In this document: piece after piece, positions 48,536-58,825 of the stretch | Layout of the letters: every line of letters starts with the position of its first letter | Numbering within the stretch: the first letter of the stretch is position 1 | DNA from: Hirsutella rhossiliensis | Lineage: Eukaryota; Ascomycota; Sordariomycetes; Hypocreales; Ophiocordycipitaceae | Assembly: GCF_020360975.1 (NCBI RefSeq) | Contig: NW_025408683.1 | Coordinates: forward strand, 186,001 to 250,000 | Reading direction: 5' to 3' | Length of the DNA stretch: 64,000 nt | Program-made: the position numbers and the translations under genes | Notes under the pieces: model-generated | The model's database searches: none | Told to the model about the DNA's origin: nothing | What the model saw: only the letters and a program-made list of their open reading frames with translations

Positions 48536-50408
48536 TATTATAGAGTAAGTAAAGGTATAAGCTTAGGTACGGTCTATTAAAAGAAGGTTAATAATCTATA
48601 AAAGGGAAAAGGAAGAAAAGTATAGACCTAGCCTATATAGGCGCGGAGGCCGCTTATATATAGACTTAGCTTACACCCTAGTCTAGGCCTATATAGGGCA
48701 AAAGCCCTTATATTATACCCCTACCTAGCTTTTAAAGAAGCGCGCCTTTAAATAATACTTAATACCGCGCTTAAGGGGATAAAACCCTTATATAGACTAT
48801 ATACGCTTAGTCACGGAAAAAACGTTAGTAAATAACGTATAATACCCTTTTAAGTAAGCTTCTTAGATAGACTATATTATTAATAAGGGCTGCGCCCTAA
48901 GAGTTAGGCTTTAGTACTTTTAGCTAAGGAGTAAAAGCATATAGAATAGCGTATAGCTAGGTTTAGTAAGCTTATAGTATCCCGCCCCTCCTATATCGGC
49001 GTATAGTAGTAGCTCCTAGTACTATAATATAAGGGACGGTACTCCGGTATATAAGGCTCCGCTCCCTCTTATATAGGGCTATATAGGCACTCCCTTTTAC
49101 TATAGTTATATTATATTAGCGGCCTTCCTATATCTTAGCTACCCTTTTAGTCGCTATAGGTATATATCCTATCCCTATAGTAGCTACTACCGTATATAAG
49201 GGGACGCCGATAAAGCCTATAAAAGCGTTACTAAGATTACTTATTACTAGAGTCGCTATCGTTAAACCTAACCTCCTTTCCGTCCTAGCGTATACGCCCC
49301 TTTACTACCTAGAGTACGTTTACCTACGCCTCCTAGCACAGGTACTTTAAAAACTAGTAGGATTTACTAATATAGCCTATATAGCGACCCTCCTATCGCT
49401 ACCTCTTTCTATCTTCGGTCCTTAAAGTAAAGATAGAGATATCTATTATATTACTAGCGTTATCCTCTTTTTATATTATAGAAAAAGATAAAAAAAGAAA
49501 CTTATTACTACTAAGCTTATAAAGAAAGTAGATAAGATTAGTATATATATTTAATAGTATAGACCTTTTACTTAAACGGGTATACTAATTTATATTTAAG
49601 CTCGTAATAAGGTAATTATACTTTACCGCGTTAAGCTAGCTATATATATCTACTTAATAAAGCACCTCTTTAAACCGTATAAGGTAGGCCGGAATAGCTT
49701 TATTCCGCTTTTAATAGAGCGTTATAAGCTCCTAACTTACCGACTTAGCTATATTAAGTTTACTATAATTAGTAAAGAGCTTTATAAGGAGGTTAGCTAG
49801 TTTATTTATACTAGTATACGTAAACGGTAAGAGATACCTTTATAGGTATAGGGATAGGCTTACGTAAAGATAGTCGAATTAGGCGCGGATATCCCTTATT
49901 ACGGCGCTATTAGTATAGAGCTTCGCTTCTATATAAAGTAGCTATAGCTTAAGCTCTGTAGAGGAGCCGTCGAACTTACTAAGGTATAGTAGTACCGCTC
50001 TTAGTCGTACGGAGCCCTACTATTATAAGAGGCTCTTAATTGCCTAGGCGAACTAAGTATTACGTTCGCTTTAATTTTACGACTATAGGAGTATAGATAT
50101 TTCGCGTGCGTATATACTAGCGCGGGCGGTTTAACTAGACTAGGTAATTAAACGTTAGCTTTAAAGGCAGCTAAAAATAGCTATTCTATATATAGGGATA
50201 TAAAGAGGGTAAAATAAAAGGTAGATTATACTATTATAAAGTAAGTAGAGGCGTAGGCTTAGGTATAGTCTATTAAAAGAAGGTTAATAATCTATAAGGG
50301 GGAAAAGGAAGAGAAGTATAGGCCTAGCCTATATAAGCGCGGAGGCCGCTTATATATAGACTTAGCCTAGACCCTAGTCTAGGCCTATATAGGGCAAAAG
50401 CCCTTATA
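48536..50408. mobile_element. Short LTR element 'T2', 1,873 bp
   Basis: 177-bp direct repeats at 48536-48712 and 50232-50408, flanked by GATAA and GATAG (5-bp duplication, one G/A difference). Same length as T1 and inverted relative to it. It lies inside the DUF3435 frame, which continues on both sides. A plus-strand frame in the right half (about 49600-50180, with KHLFKPYKVGRNSFIPLLIE) stays open with few stops, but the opposite strand is also readable. No recognised domain. Confidence 0.8.
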
Positions 50409-50897
50409 GATAGATCCCTTTCTAAGTATATATCTTATATATTAAATCCTACCTAACGATTTAGGTATATATTTACTAGATAGCTAGTTCTTAGGTTATA
50501 TCTTATAACTTAGTCTATAACTATATTAGGTGCGACCCTAAGGAGGGCGTTTATATTACCGCGTTATAAGTAATAAGATATTTCTTTCTCCTTAGATCTT
50601 AAATTCGACCTAATTCTATTAAGATAGAAAGTATATATTAAATACTTTATAGGGTCCGTCGCTAATATAATTTATTTACTAATATCTATATAAATATATC
50701 GGCGGAAAATTAATATTTTTACTATTAAGGGCTTTTAGTTTACCTTTATTACCTTCTTATATAATTTAAAGGAAAAGAAAGGTATAGCGTGCTATAAACT
50801 AAATACTTTAAATATATCGTCTTAAATAGCTCGCGCTAAGATATAAACTATAGGATAGAGTATTAAGAGCGGATTTTCGCGAATTAAGAAGATAGTC

Positions 50898-50959
50898 CTT
50901 TTAAAGAGTTAGTAAAAGAATTCTAAGCTATCCGCTAATTAGTCTAAGGTAAAACATAC
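50898..50959 (-). other. Spliceosomal intron remnant inside the DUF3435 pseudogene
   Basis: On the minus strand, 62 nt with GTATGT at the 5' end, a branch-like TACTAAC and AAAAG at the 3' end. Removing it joins CC to GACTATC in frame and restores the family's KPKPT-FL-REN sequence across the junction, with observed residues KPKP and TIFLIREN. The splice donor keeps a TpG that RIP would normally have changed. Confidence 0.75.
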
Positions 50960-52295
50960 GGTTTAGGTTTATTATCTAACCCTTTATAGTAGTAAAAGAA
51001 AACTTCTATTACTAAGACGTCTCTTCCTCCTTTATTATAATCTTATATAACCTAGAGAATAATATCCTTATAATATAACGCTTTATACCTTTAAACTTAC
51101 TACCTATCTTTAGTAAACTTATAAGGATTAAGGGCGGTAGCGGAAAAGGGTATTTTACCCTTTTATTAGCCCTTAGTATTATTAAGCTTATTATTATTAT
51201 AGTTCGTCTTACTTAAACTATCGCTATTATTATATAAAAGTTTAAATGCGCTATTATTAGACTTTAGATCGGATTCTAATCTAGGTTAAAAGGTAAACTT
51301 TACTTTAGATTCCGACCTAGCCTTAGTAGCCTTTTCGTTTTTATTTTAGTCTACTTACCTATAAGCTTTATTACTTATTAACTATATCTTTTTAAATATT
51401 ATTAAGCCGTTACTAAAGTTTCGCTTCGTAAGAGACGCATCGTCTATATCTAGGTCGTTAAGTAGTAGGTTATTACTTATTTTACTTTTCGTTCTATCTA
51501 CTAGTTCCGCTAGCCGATAAGTAGTATATACTTAGAAAAGTAAAATAATAAAAAGGTTAAGATAGTAATCTTTAGTTAGAAAGACGCTTTTATTATAGGA
51601 CTAGTACTACGTAAGTCCTAGTAAAAGGTTATTTACCTTTATAATAAGTTTATTTTTAAGCTAATCGTTAAGGTAAAACTTAACTTTTAAGGTACTATTT
51701 ATAAACTAAATAGGTTAGTTATTCTTTATAAGAAGTAAGAGCGGCCGTAAGGTAAGTACCTTTTTAATCTCCTTATAGTTATTTATATTAATTACTCGCC
51801 CCTTATTATAATAATAGAAAAGTATCTTAAAGTCTCGCTAGTACTAGTTTACTATTTTCTTCTTTATAGGTTTACGCCTAGGCTAGATATACGTTTTATA
51901 GATCTAGTATAGAAATATTATAATAAGCCTTTTATTATAATAGTAACGCTTAATTACTTTCTTTTAATAACTATATCTTTTACTAGAGTAATACCTTAGC
52001 GATATTAGTTAACTACTATTTCTTATATAAGAGACATATAACTTACCTTATAAACCTCCTCTTAATATAGTATATATTTACCTTTATTATATCCGCGTTT
52101 AATAGCTAAAGGAATAATATATTATCTAACTCTTTATATAGGCTATAATAGCCCTTAGCTCCTAACTATTAGCTCTATACCTACTTATAAAGTAAGGTCT
52201 TTCTATGCCGGCCCTTTATAGCGGCTTATAGGGCGCTCTTTATTTTATAATAAATAGCTATTATAGATAAACGAAGAGAGCGAAGGAATAGGATA

Positions 52296-52609
52296 TAAGG
52301 AAATATAGGAGCTAGTAAACGGCTACCGGTATATAAGGTTAAGATAGGAACGGTAATACGCCTATTAAAAGAGGGGATAGGGAGAGTAAACTAGTGAAGA
52401 TAGTGAGGCGCATTAGCTCTTTTTATAGTCCCCGAGGACGCGCTACTTAAATTACAGCAAACTGGCGGCAAGGGGGTTGTGTTGGGGGCTCCGGGTCGTG
52501 AGCACGATAAGGAGGAGGGGTGGGGTGTGGTTAGTTAGCGCCGGTCGAGACCGCCAGGGACGGCGTCAAATGTCGCTAAGATTAGTGGGCAGAACCGAGA
52601 CACTTGGCT
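52296..52609. other. RIP boundary, no gene seen
   Basis: TpG and CpA reappear within about 100 bp after 52390 (GTGAAGATAGTGAGGCGCAT). The stretch 52450-52570 is G-rich with no frame that I recognise. No inverted or direct repeat that would mark an element end was found. It may include the promoter of the DUF3435 gene. Confidence 0.5.
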
Positions 52610-52930
52610 TTATTCTATAATTATTAGGTCTACTAGGCATAACTCTAACCTCTTATACCTACTCATTAATAAGTATTTCTCTTCGCGAGATTTAGTCTCC
52701 TTCTCGTGCCGCCTAGCTTCCTTTACCTGCTGCCTTCTCTCTATTTCCACCGCCCGCCGCCTCCTCTGCTCTAGATCGAGGGCTGTTTATTTCGTCGCTT
52801 TTTGCTTTCGTTAAATCTTTTGCGCTTCCTTCCTTCGAGCCTCCTCTTTCTTTTGGGCGCCTATAGCTATTTTCTTAAGAGCCGCCCGTTTCTACCCACT
52901 TGCAAATATTTTCCGAAGGGAAAGAAACAT
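52610..52930 (-). pseudogene. Highly charged coiled-coil pseudogene (107 codons), lightly RIPped
   Basis: Minus-strand frame from ATG at 52930 to TAA at 52610, with three internal stops (one TAG, two TAA) in the first half, all possible Gln codons. It is Lys/Arg/Glu/Ala-rich and helical (KKEEARRKEAQKI, then QRRRRAVEIERRQQVKEARR). Such tails end the transposases of pogo/Fot1-type DNA transposons in fungi, but no DDE domain is present upstream, so this is only a possibility. Damage is intermediate between the intact island and the dead flank. Confidence 0.5.
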
Positions 52931-53397
52931 CAAACGCACTCCAAAATAAAGTCTAGAACTCGCGTTTAGATAAACCAATTAGACCTTATGTTTTTGCCGT
53001 CCACTGAGAGAGGGCTGAATGGCGACACGTCCAAGGGCTGCAACTGATGTGCGGAATGAGGGGGAAGCACCGTACCGGTCACACCACTCTAGGAAGTCCA
53101 TGCCAGCATGGCTAGGGTGTCCATCTTGGATGCAACTGAGCCCGCATTTTTGCCCCTTCTGTTCTGCATCATGCATGCAGGAGGCATGCTATTACTCTGC
53201 TGAATATTGTGAACGGCTCCAGCTATAAAGAGACGACGACCCATTTGTCAAGCACAGCCGGCATGCAATCACCCATTTCCGTTGCATCCCTTATACGAGT
53301 CATCAAGTTGTATAGGTTAAAGATTTCTTCATGTCTCAAGTTCAAGCAATTGCTTACCGAGTATAGCGTCCACTATAATAGTGTCGAAGTCGTAAAC
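52931..53397. other. Unmutated non-coding stretch
   Basis: Normal base composition. The frames at 52979-53176 and 53019-53228 overlap on opposite strands and show no domain or low-complexity bias; I treat them as chance. It probably carries the promoter and leader of the small gene that starts at 53398. Confidence 0.4.
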
Positions 53398-53595
53398 ATG
53401 AGCGGCGGGACGAAAGAAGACATTAAAAAAATGAACGATGCTTTACTCGACCAAAAAACAATCGAACAACTGTCCACAACAGGGAACGCAGCGAAAGCCA
53501 AGAGGGATAAATTAAAGGAGAAGCGTGAGATCCAGAGGGAGAAGGAGGCCAAGATGGCAGCAGAGGAATTCAACAAGGCCAAGACAGGAAAGTAA
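53398..53595 (+). CDS. Small charged hypothetical protein (65 aa)
   Basis: Starts at ATG 53398 in a good context (AAACATGAGC) and ends TAA 53595. The frame continues open upstream to 53209 but without an ATG and with an unlikely composition. The protein begins MSGGTKEDIKKMNDALLD and becomes a Lys/Glu/Ala-rich helix (KRDKLKEKREIQREKEAKMA), a probable single coiled coil. No signal peptide, membrane segment or catalytic motif. Base use is normal, with no RIP. It ends 115 bp before the APH-type gene in the same direction. It may be a real small gene or the last exon of a longer one; no upstream exon was found. Confidence 0.5.
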   Translation: MSGGTKEDIKKMNDALLDQKTIEQLSTTGNAAKAKRDKLKEKREIQREKEAKMAAEEFNKAKTGK

Positions 53596-53710
53596 ACAGG
53601 AAACGAATTAGTAATAATTTGCCGTCGTTTACCCGCCTCCATCTAGCCCCGTCCACTTCGCAGTCTCCTCCGCAATCTAGCATCATCACCAGCCCCGATC
53701 TTTCGCTTCA

Positions 53711-55340
53711 ATGGAGACCACACTGCCACTCCTCAAAGGGAGAATTACTCTTCAGGAGGCGCTAGAAGAAGATGAAGACATCGTTCAGAACTTATCCTAC
53801 CCGGAGAAACGGGCCATCTTCTGGCTCTACCTCGACCGCCACCGCTCCCAGATAGCAGAAGTCGTTTCCCGCCACCTAAATATTCCCCAAGCCGGTCTTC
53901 AGCTCGGGGAGCTCAGAGAGTGGATCCATGGTAGTTTTAATACCTGCATCCCCGTCCACATCACCTACCCTCGGCCATATCTGCCTCGACAGGCCATCAT
54001 CCGATTTCCCCTGCCGTACAAGACTGGTGAGGAATATTATCCTGGCAATGTGGACGAGAAATTGCGCTGTGAGGCGGCTACCTATATTTGGTTGCAGCGC
54101 AATTGTCCTACTGTCCCTATACCCCGGCTCCTGGGCTTTGGGTTCCCCGGAACACAGTCGGTACTTGCTACTGAACCCTTCCTCGAGAACCACGTCATAT
54201 GCTGACTGAAATATGCAGTTTACGGCGCTCGAGAACGAACCGTTTTATATCCGGATCCTATGGTACTTGCGCAACATTATACCATGGATATCCGGACACA
54301 CGCTTTCCCCTTACTTTTCACACCCTCGCCGGAACCTGCTCGAGCATGGGTACCTGCTAATCGAACACGTAGACGAGGGCAACATGCTTTCTGAGTCATG
54401 GAAGGACCGCCGTAGCGACCAAGACCGGAGAGCCAACCTCTTCCGGGATCTCTCTCGCATCATGCTGTCTCTCGCTAAGGTCCCACTTCCACGAATAGGC
54501 TCGTGGACAGTGGATGACCGAGGCGTTCTCTCTCTTACTAACCGTCCGCTTACATTTCAACTTCACCAATTGGAAAACCGTCAGATTCCGACGCACATTC
54601 CACGGGACCTTACCTACACATCCGTAGAGCCATACTACTTGGACATTCTCGCCTGCCACGATAGCCGTATTCGGCACCAGCCAAACTCTATTCATCACCA
54701 AGGTGATGGCGAGGCGCAGCTAGCTGCCCTAACGACCATGCGAGCACTGCTCCCAAAGTTCACAAGTCGACTTCTTCGCGGGGGACCGTTTGTCCTTACC
54801 TTGACGGACCTCCATCAGAGCAACATCTTCGTCGACAGTAACTGGCACATCACCCGCCTCATCGACCTTGAGTGGGCATGCGTCCGTCCTATCGAGATGC
54901 TCAGCCCACCGTGGTGGCTTTCCAGTCCAGGCATTGGCAAATCGGCTCTGGGTATTGACGAACTCGTGGGAGATGAATTGGACGAGTACGCCCAGGTGCA
55001 CCGGGAGTTTATGGATGCCTTTGAAACTGAAGAATTAGCACAGCGCCAGTCAGGCGAGTATACGAGAATCATCCAGGAATGTTGGGAGACTGGGAGCTTC
55101 TGGTACTCTCAAGCCTTGGATTGCCCGAGCGCGTTATACGCTATATTTATGTTCCACATCCAGCCGAAATTTGCAGACCTCGGCAATGCAGCCCTGGACG
55201 AGTTCAGTCGATGGGTGATGCCCTACTGGGACCGCGAGGCTGCTAACTTTCTCTCGTCCAAGGTCAAGCAACAGGAAGAGTATTCCAACCATATCCGGGA
55301 GGCTTTTGCTGCTGCATCTTCGAATCTGTCGAACAAGTGA
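53711..55340 (+). CDS. Aminoglycoside-phosphotransferase-fold (APH, protein-kinase-like) family protein, 523 aa
   Basis: Two exons (53711-54160, 54219-55340) joined in phase 0. In the unspliced frame a TGA at 54203 would stop translation, and the family sequence resumes exactly at the 3' splice site. N-lobe: WIHGSFNTCIPVHI (residues 71-84, P-loop position), an IIRFPLPYK strand (about 96-104), and helix Glu in CEAATYIWLQ (120-129). C-lobe: catalytic loop TDLHQSNIF (about 346-354; Asp347, Asn352) and the metal-binding IDLEWA (about 365-370; Asp366). The first His of the usual HGDLH form is Thr here. Such proteins are a large fungal family of mostly unknown substrates; drug resistance should not be assumed. 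No signal peptide. The gene is intact and free of RIP, unlike everything around it. Confidence 0.85.
54161..54218 (+). other. Intron of the APH-type gene (58 nt)
   Basis: GTACTTG at the 5' end, branch-like TGCTGAC, and ATATGCAG at the 3' end. Exon 1 is 450 nt, so the phase is 0. Splicing joins FGFPGTQS to FTALENEPF, the order expected in this family (glycine-rich turn followed by the FTA-EN-PF segment). Confidence 0.85.
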
Positions 55341-55477
55341 GAAGCGTAATGGCAAGCACGAGAAAAAAAGATGATCTGATGGGATCTATCAGAGTTAATA
55401 AACTATATTTCCTGCCGTGGTTCTTAGAGCCTTCTGCGTGAGAAATGACGAGACGAGAATCAACTAGATTGTGAAGG
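55341..55477 (+). terminator. 3' region of the APH-type gene with polyadenylation signal
   Basis: AATAAA at 55397-55402, 57 bp after the stop codon, followed by TATATTT and a T/G stretch. Beyond it the sequence has normal composition until the LINE begins, at or before 55478. Confidence 0.6.
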
Positions 55478-55717
55478 GTGATAAAGGATAATAAGCGATT
55501 ATGCAGATGGAATGACCCGCTAGAAATTCTGTTTTCGCACTATATACTGCGAATCGAGGCAGTGAATTATAAGGAATATACTATACGCACGCAGTGCTAT
55601 AGGTGCCTTTCCTTCGGCCATAACCCCCGGACCTGCCGGCAGCCTATTAGGTGTGCCTTTTGCCCGGAAAAGCACCTAACTAGGGATTATAACTGCCCTA
55701 GCTATAAGGCTAGCTAA
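55478..55717 (+). pseudogene. LINE ORF1 C-terminus with CCHC zinc knuckles, unmutated
   Basis: An 80-codon open frame with CYRCLSFGHNPRTC (C-x2-C-x4-H-x4-C) and CAFCPEKHLTRDYNC (C-x2-C-x3-H-x6-C). A third, already RIPped knuckle follows after the TAA at 55717 (CSYFKV.CYNYKGEHLT). Gag-like ORF1 proteins of the Tad and I clades end this way and bind RNA. It lacks the ORF1 N-terminus and any start codon that can be defended. Confidence 0.75.
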
Positions 55718-55919
55718 GGCTGCTCTTACTTTAAGGTCTAATGCTATAACTATAAGGGAGAGCACCTTACGACTAATAAGGTATAATACGGAGTCTATAA
55801 GGGAATAACTAATGCTTAATAGCCTTAGCCCCCTTATACCGATAGGGCCTCCGAGGCCCCTTAGGCCCCCTAGGCTTAATTACGACCCTATTAGTATTAT
55901 ATAGTATAATACTAATAGG

Positions 55920-58825
55920 TAGGAAACAGCTAACCTATCGATCTTAGAGTAAGCCCTAAAAATAAGAGCGGACCTTATCTTATTATAAGAGCCCTACTTT
56001 TATAAGATCGATAATAGCTATATCCCTATATAGTATCCGGCCTATAACGTTATAACCCTTATCCCCTCTACCGACTTTCCTAAGCTCGCTAGGAGGCCTA
56101 GGGTTATAGCTTATAAGAGGAAGGAAGCTTAGATAGAAGCTAGCCTTAGCTTTAACCTCTTTTACGACCCTAATATATAGGCTATAAGGGTAAAAGGCAT
56201 CGAGCCGTTTACCTTTATTAACCTATATAACGAAAAAGAGGTTAAAAGGGCCCTAGCTAGCTAAGGCTAGTAAAGGCCCTTAACTATAAAAAGGCTACTA
56301 TTAATAGCTTAACTCTTATAGTAGCCCTTCCTACTAGTAAGGGACTTTAACTTATATTACCCTTATTAAAACCCTTTTATAGAACCCTTTAAGGCCTATA
56401 AGGTAGAAGCCCTTATTAGCTAGCTCGACTACTATAAAGCTTCCTTACTAACGGACCTTAAGGTAGCTATAGAAGGCACCTATTAAAGGAAAGGCTTAAA
56501 AGGGGCCTTAGTTATAGACCTTACTTTCTATAGCCCCTTTAAGTAGCTAACCTAAGCTAACTTCCGCTTCTTAGAGGCTATAGGCTTAGACTATAAGCCT
56601 ATAGCCTTTAAAGCTAGCTTAAGGGGCCTTAATAGGCCCCTACTAGCTAGGCCTACTACTTATAACTATAGGAAAGTAAACTAAAAGGTCTTTTTAGAAT
56701 ACTTAGCTAAGAAGGAATAGGACCTCTTTATAACTATAAAGAGGGCTATAAAAAGAGACGACTTAGAAAGGATAGCTTCCCTTTTAATAAGACCTTTTAT
56801 AGAGGCCTTAAATATAGTAATACTAAAAAAGAGGCCCTATAAGGGATCTAAGCCTTAGTAGACCGACGAGCTAACCTTCCTTTAGAAAGCCCTAAGCTTA
56901 GCCTAATAGGCCTATAGGCTAGCCTAGGATAAGGAGAGCTAGAAGAGCTTTATAAAGGCCCGAAATAGCTTTAAGTATACTATTAAAGCTACTAAAAAGC
57001 AATACTAAGAGAGCTTCTTAATAGAAGTAGTAAGAAAGGATATCTTTATAGCCGTTTCTTATATTAAAGCTAAAGCTAACCCTACCCTTCTTAGTATCTT
57101 ATATATAAAAAAAGGGATAAAGGTAAAAGCTAATACCTTTATAGAAAAATATAAGGCCTTCCTAATAACCCTTTTTCCGACCTTAGACCCTAGCCCTAGC
57201 CCCCCCCTTAGCCCCCCTTAAAGCTTAGAAAAAGAAGAGCCTCTAGGCTATATAAGTAGTAAGGGCATAGCTAAGTAGGACTAGCTAGAGCTAAAGGACC
57301 CTAAGATTAAGAGGGCTATTTTTAGCTCTTTTAATAAGAAAGCCCTTAGCCCGGACTCCCTTAGCTTCCTCCCTATTTAATACGCGTATAAGGCTATCCT
57401 TATAGTTTTTAATAAGGCCTATAAAGCCCTATTTAACTAAGGATACTACCTTAAAGCGTAAAAGGAAGCTATAGGAGTTATACTTCCTAAGTAAAATAAG
57501 TAAGACTATACTATCCCTAAGGCCTATAAGGTTATAAGTTTACTTAACTACTTAGGAAAGGTCCTTAAAAAGCTATACGCTACCTAGCTAAGCTATTTAG
57601 CTAATATAGATAGGCTTTTAAACCCTATATAGCTAAGGGGCCGAAAATAATAGTTAGCTATAGATACGGCCTTCCTCCTTTTATACTATATTTAAAAGAA
57701 GTAAGAGTCTAATAAGAAGGCTATTACTAGCACCCTCTTATTAAATATAAAGGGCGCCTTCGATTTTATATTAAAGGAATAGCTTATAAGGGTCCTAAGG
57801 GACTTAAACCTCCTTAAGGCCCTTATAAGCTAGGTAGACTACCTCCTTACTAAAAGGAAGATCTAGCTAGCCTTTAAGGGGTAAGTCTAGCCCCTTATAG
57901 ACCTAGTAATAAGAGTGCCTTAAGGGTCCCTTATTAGCCCTATTTTATTCCTCTTATATATAAGGGGGATACTAGCGGCTAAAAGGTACTAGCTATCTTA
58001 TATAGATAACTTTAGTATCTTTATAATATTAACCTTAGCTAAGAAGAACGTTTAGTAGCTAGAAGTAATAGCTACTAACCTATTTAAATAAGCTAAGAAC
58101 TAAGGGGTTTACTTTAACCCTTTAAAGATAGAACTTATTTACTTTAGTAAGTAAAAGCAGCCTATTTTAAAGGGTATAACGGTAGGAGGCTTAATTTTCG
58201 AGGTAAAGCCCTTAGTATAGTAGCTAGGGGTCTTCTTTAATTCTAGGCTCTTATTTAAATAATATATTAAGAAGAAGGTAGCCTTTATATAAGCTGCCTT
58301 TAAAGTACTATCCTACTTAGCCTTTATATAAAGAGGCCTATTATTTAAAGCCTTTAAGTAGCTTTACTAGGCCTACGTAACCTCTATAATAGACTATAGG
58401 GCCTAGCTTTAGTATAGGGGGCCTAAGACCCCTAAGAGCCTTATAAAGCCTTTTTTTAAATACTTTAAAACTAAGCTCTTTTAAAGGTCTTAGGGGCCTT
58501 TAAAGGATCCCCTATTAAGGCTTTAAAAGCTAAAGCGGCCCTACCGCTACTAAAGGTACGATTCAAAATAGTATACCTCTCCTAGGCCTTTTAGACCTTA
58601 TACCTCTTACTTAGTTACCTTATAAAGTAAGCTTATAAGCTAGCTATATAGGATAACCTCGCTAACTTAAGCTTTAACCTAAGGGCCTTAAGCTATATTA
58701 GGCCCTATATATAGCTCTTCCGCCTCCTTAAAAGCTTAGTAGCTATTATAGGACCTAATTATAACTTAGAAAGAAGGAAAGCTAGCTAAGAGCCCTTATA
58801 AGCCTTAAAGCCTAAAGCCTTTATT
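55920..58825 (+). pseudogene. LINE ORF2 remnant: endonuclease and reverse transcriptase
   Basis: A long plus-strand frame with TAA/TAG stops. Endonuclease catalytic blocks lie at about 56340-56640 (DFNLYY, LDYYKASLLTD, GLDYKPIAFKASL). Linker sequence with KKRPYKGSKP is followed by the RT (NYLGKVLKKLYA, LLLNIKGAFDFI, VP.GSLISPILF, YIDNFSI). C-terminal part to 58825 only. The same frame is traceable in LINE D. Confidence 0.8.

Larger units (their letters stand above)
47660..52295 (-). pseudogene. DUF3435 (FluG-domain / tyrosine-recombinase-like) gene, RIP-killed and split by element T2
   Basis: Minus-strand frame with the family's marks in order. Arg-box region: LFIILLF.VYTTYRLAELVD (about 51500-51570). 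ALYYKDIIL then GGRDVLVIEVFFYYYKGLDN and KPKP (about 50960-51070). After a 62-nt intron, RENPLLILYPIVYILARAI (about 50820-50890). Second active-site block YYL.RGNINALLRVAPN (about 50530-50580). Then D.VIRYNL...YLVNIYLN with the candidate nucleophile Tyr, and DIYLERDLSI at 50409-50440. The frame resumes past T2 at 48535 with IRAFIYISI.YNLEGLKEIP, EASYYYIYN.VLEK.LSRIV and a possible zinc-finger-like end near 47700-47850. DUF3435 proteins include the 'captain' recombinases of Starship elements but also many stationary paralogues; the finger-like C-terminus points to the latter type. The N-terminus near 52295 is only roughly placed. Confidence 0.8.
55478..58825 (+). mobile_element. Tad-type LINE copy C (end of ORF1 and ORF2)
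   Basis: Opens inside ORF1 with zinc knuckles, then ORF2 with an endonuclease (DFNLYYPY.NPF near 56345, VIDLTFYSPFK near 56510) and a reverse transcriptase (VP.GSLISPILFLLY near 57915, YIDNFSIFI near 58000). It aligns with LINE D (19080-20479 and 28293-28930) and supplies the empty site for chromovirus G at about 58190. The right end at 58825 is cut by the LTR of a gypsy element. The first 250 bp escaped RIP and the rest did not. It is 5'-truncated, as is common for LINEs. Confidence 0.8.

Noticed and set aside
52979..53228. Overlapping frames on both strands upstream of the small gene
   Set aside because: They overlap each other, one begins from a non-ATG codon, and neither shows a domain or an exon-intron pattern that joins the small gene.
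54161..54218. APH-type gene as a pseudogene with a stop at 54203 and restart at 54213
   Set aside because: The gap has a full set of splice signals and removing it gives an in-frame protein that matches the family order, so it is an intron and not a nonsense mutation.
53876..55355. Several frames of 73-105 codons overlapping the APH-type gene
   Set aside because: Shadows of a well supported coding sequence on the other strand or in other frames.
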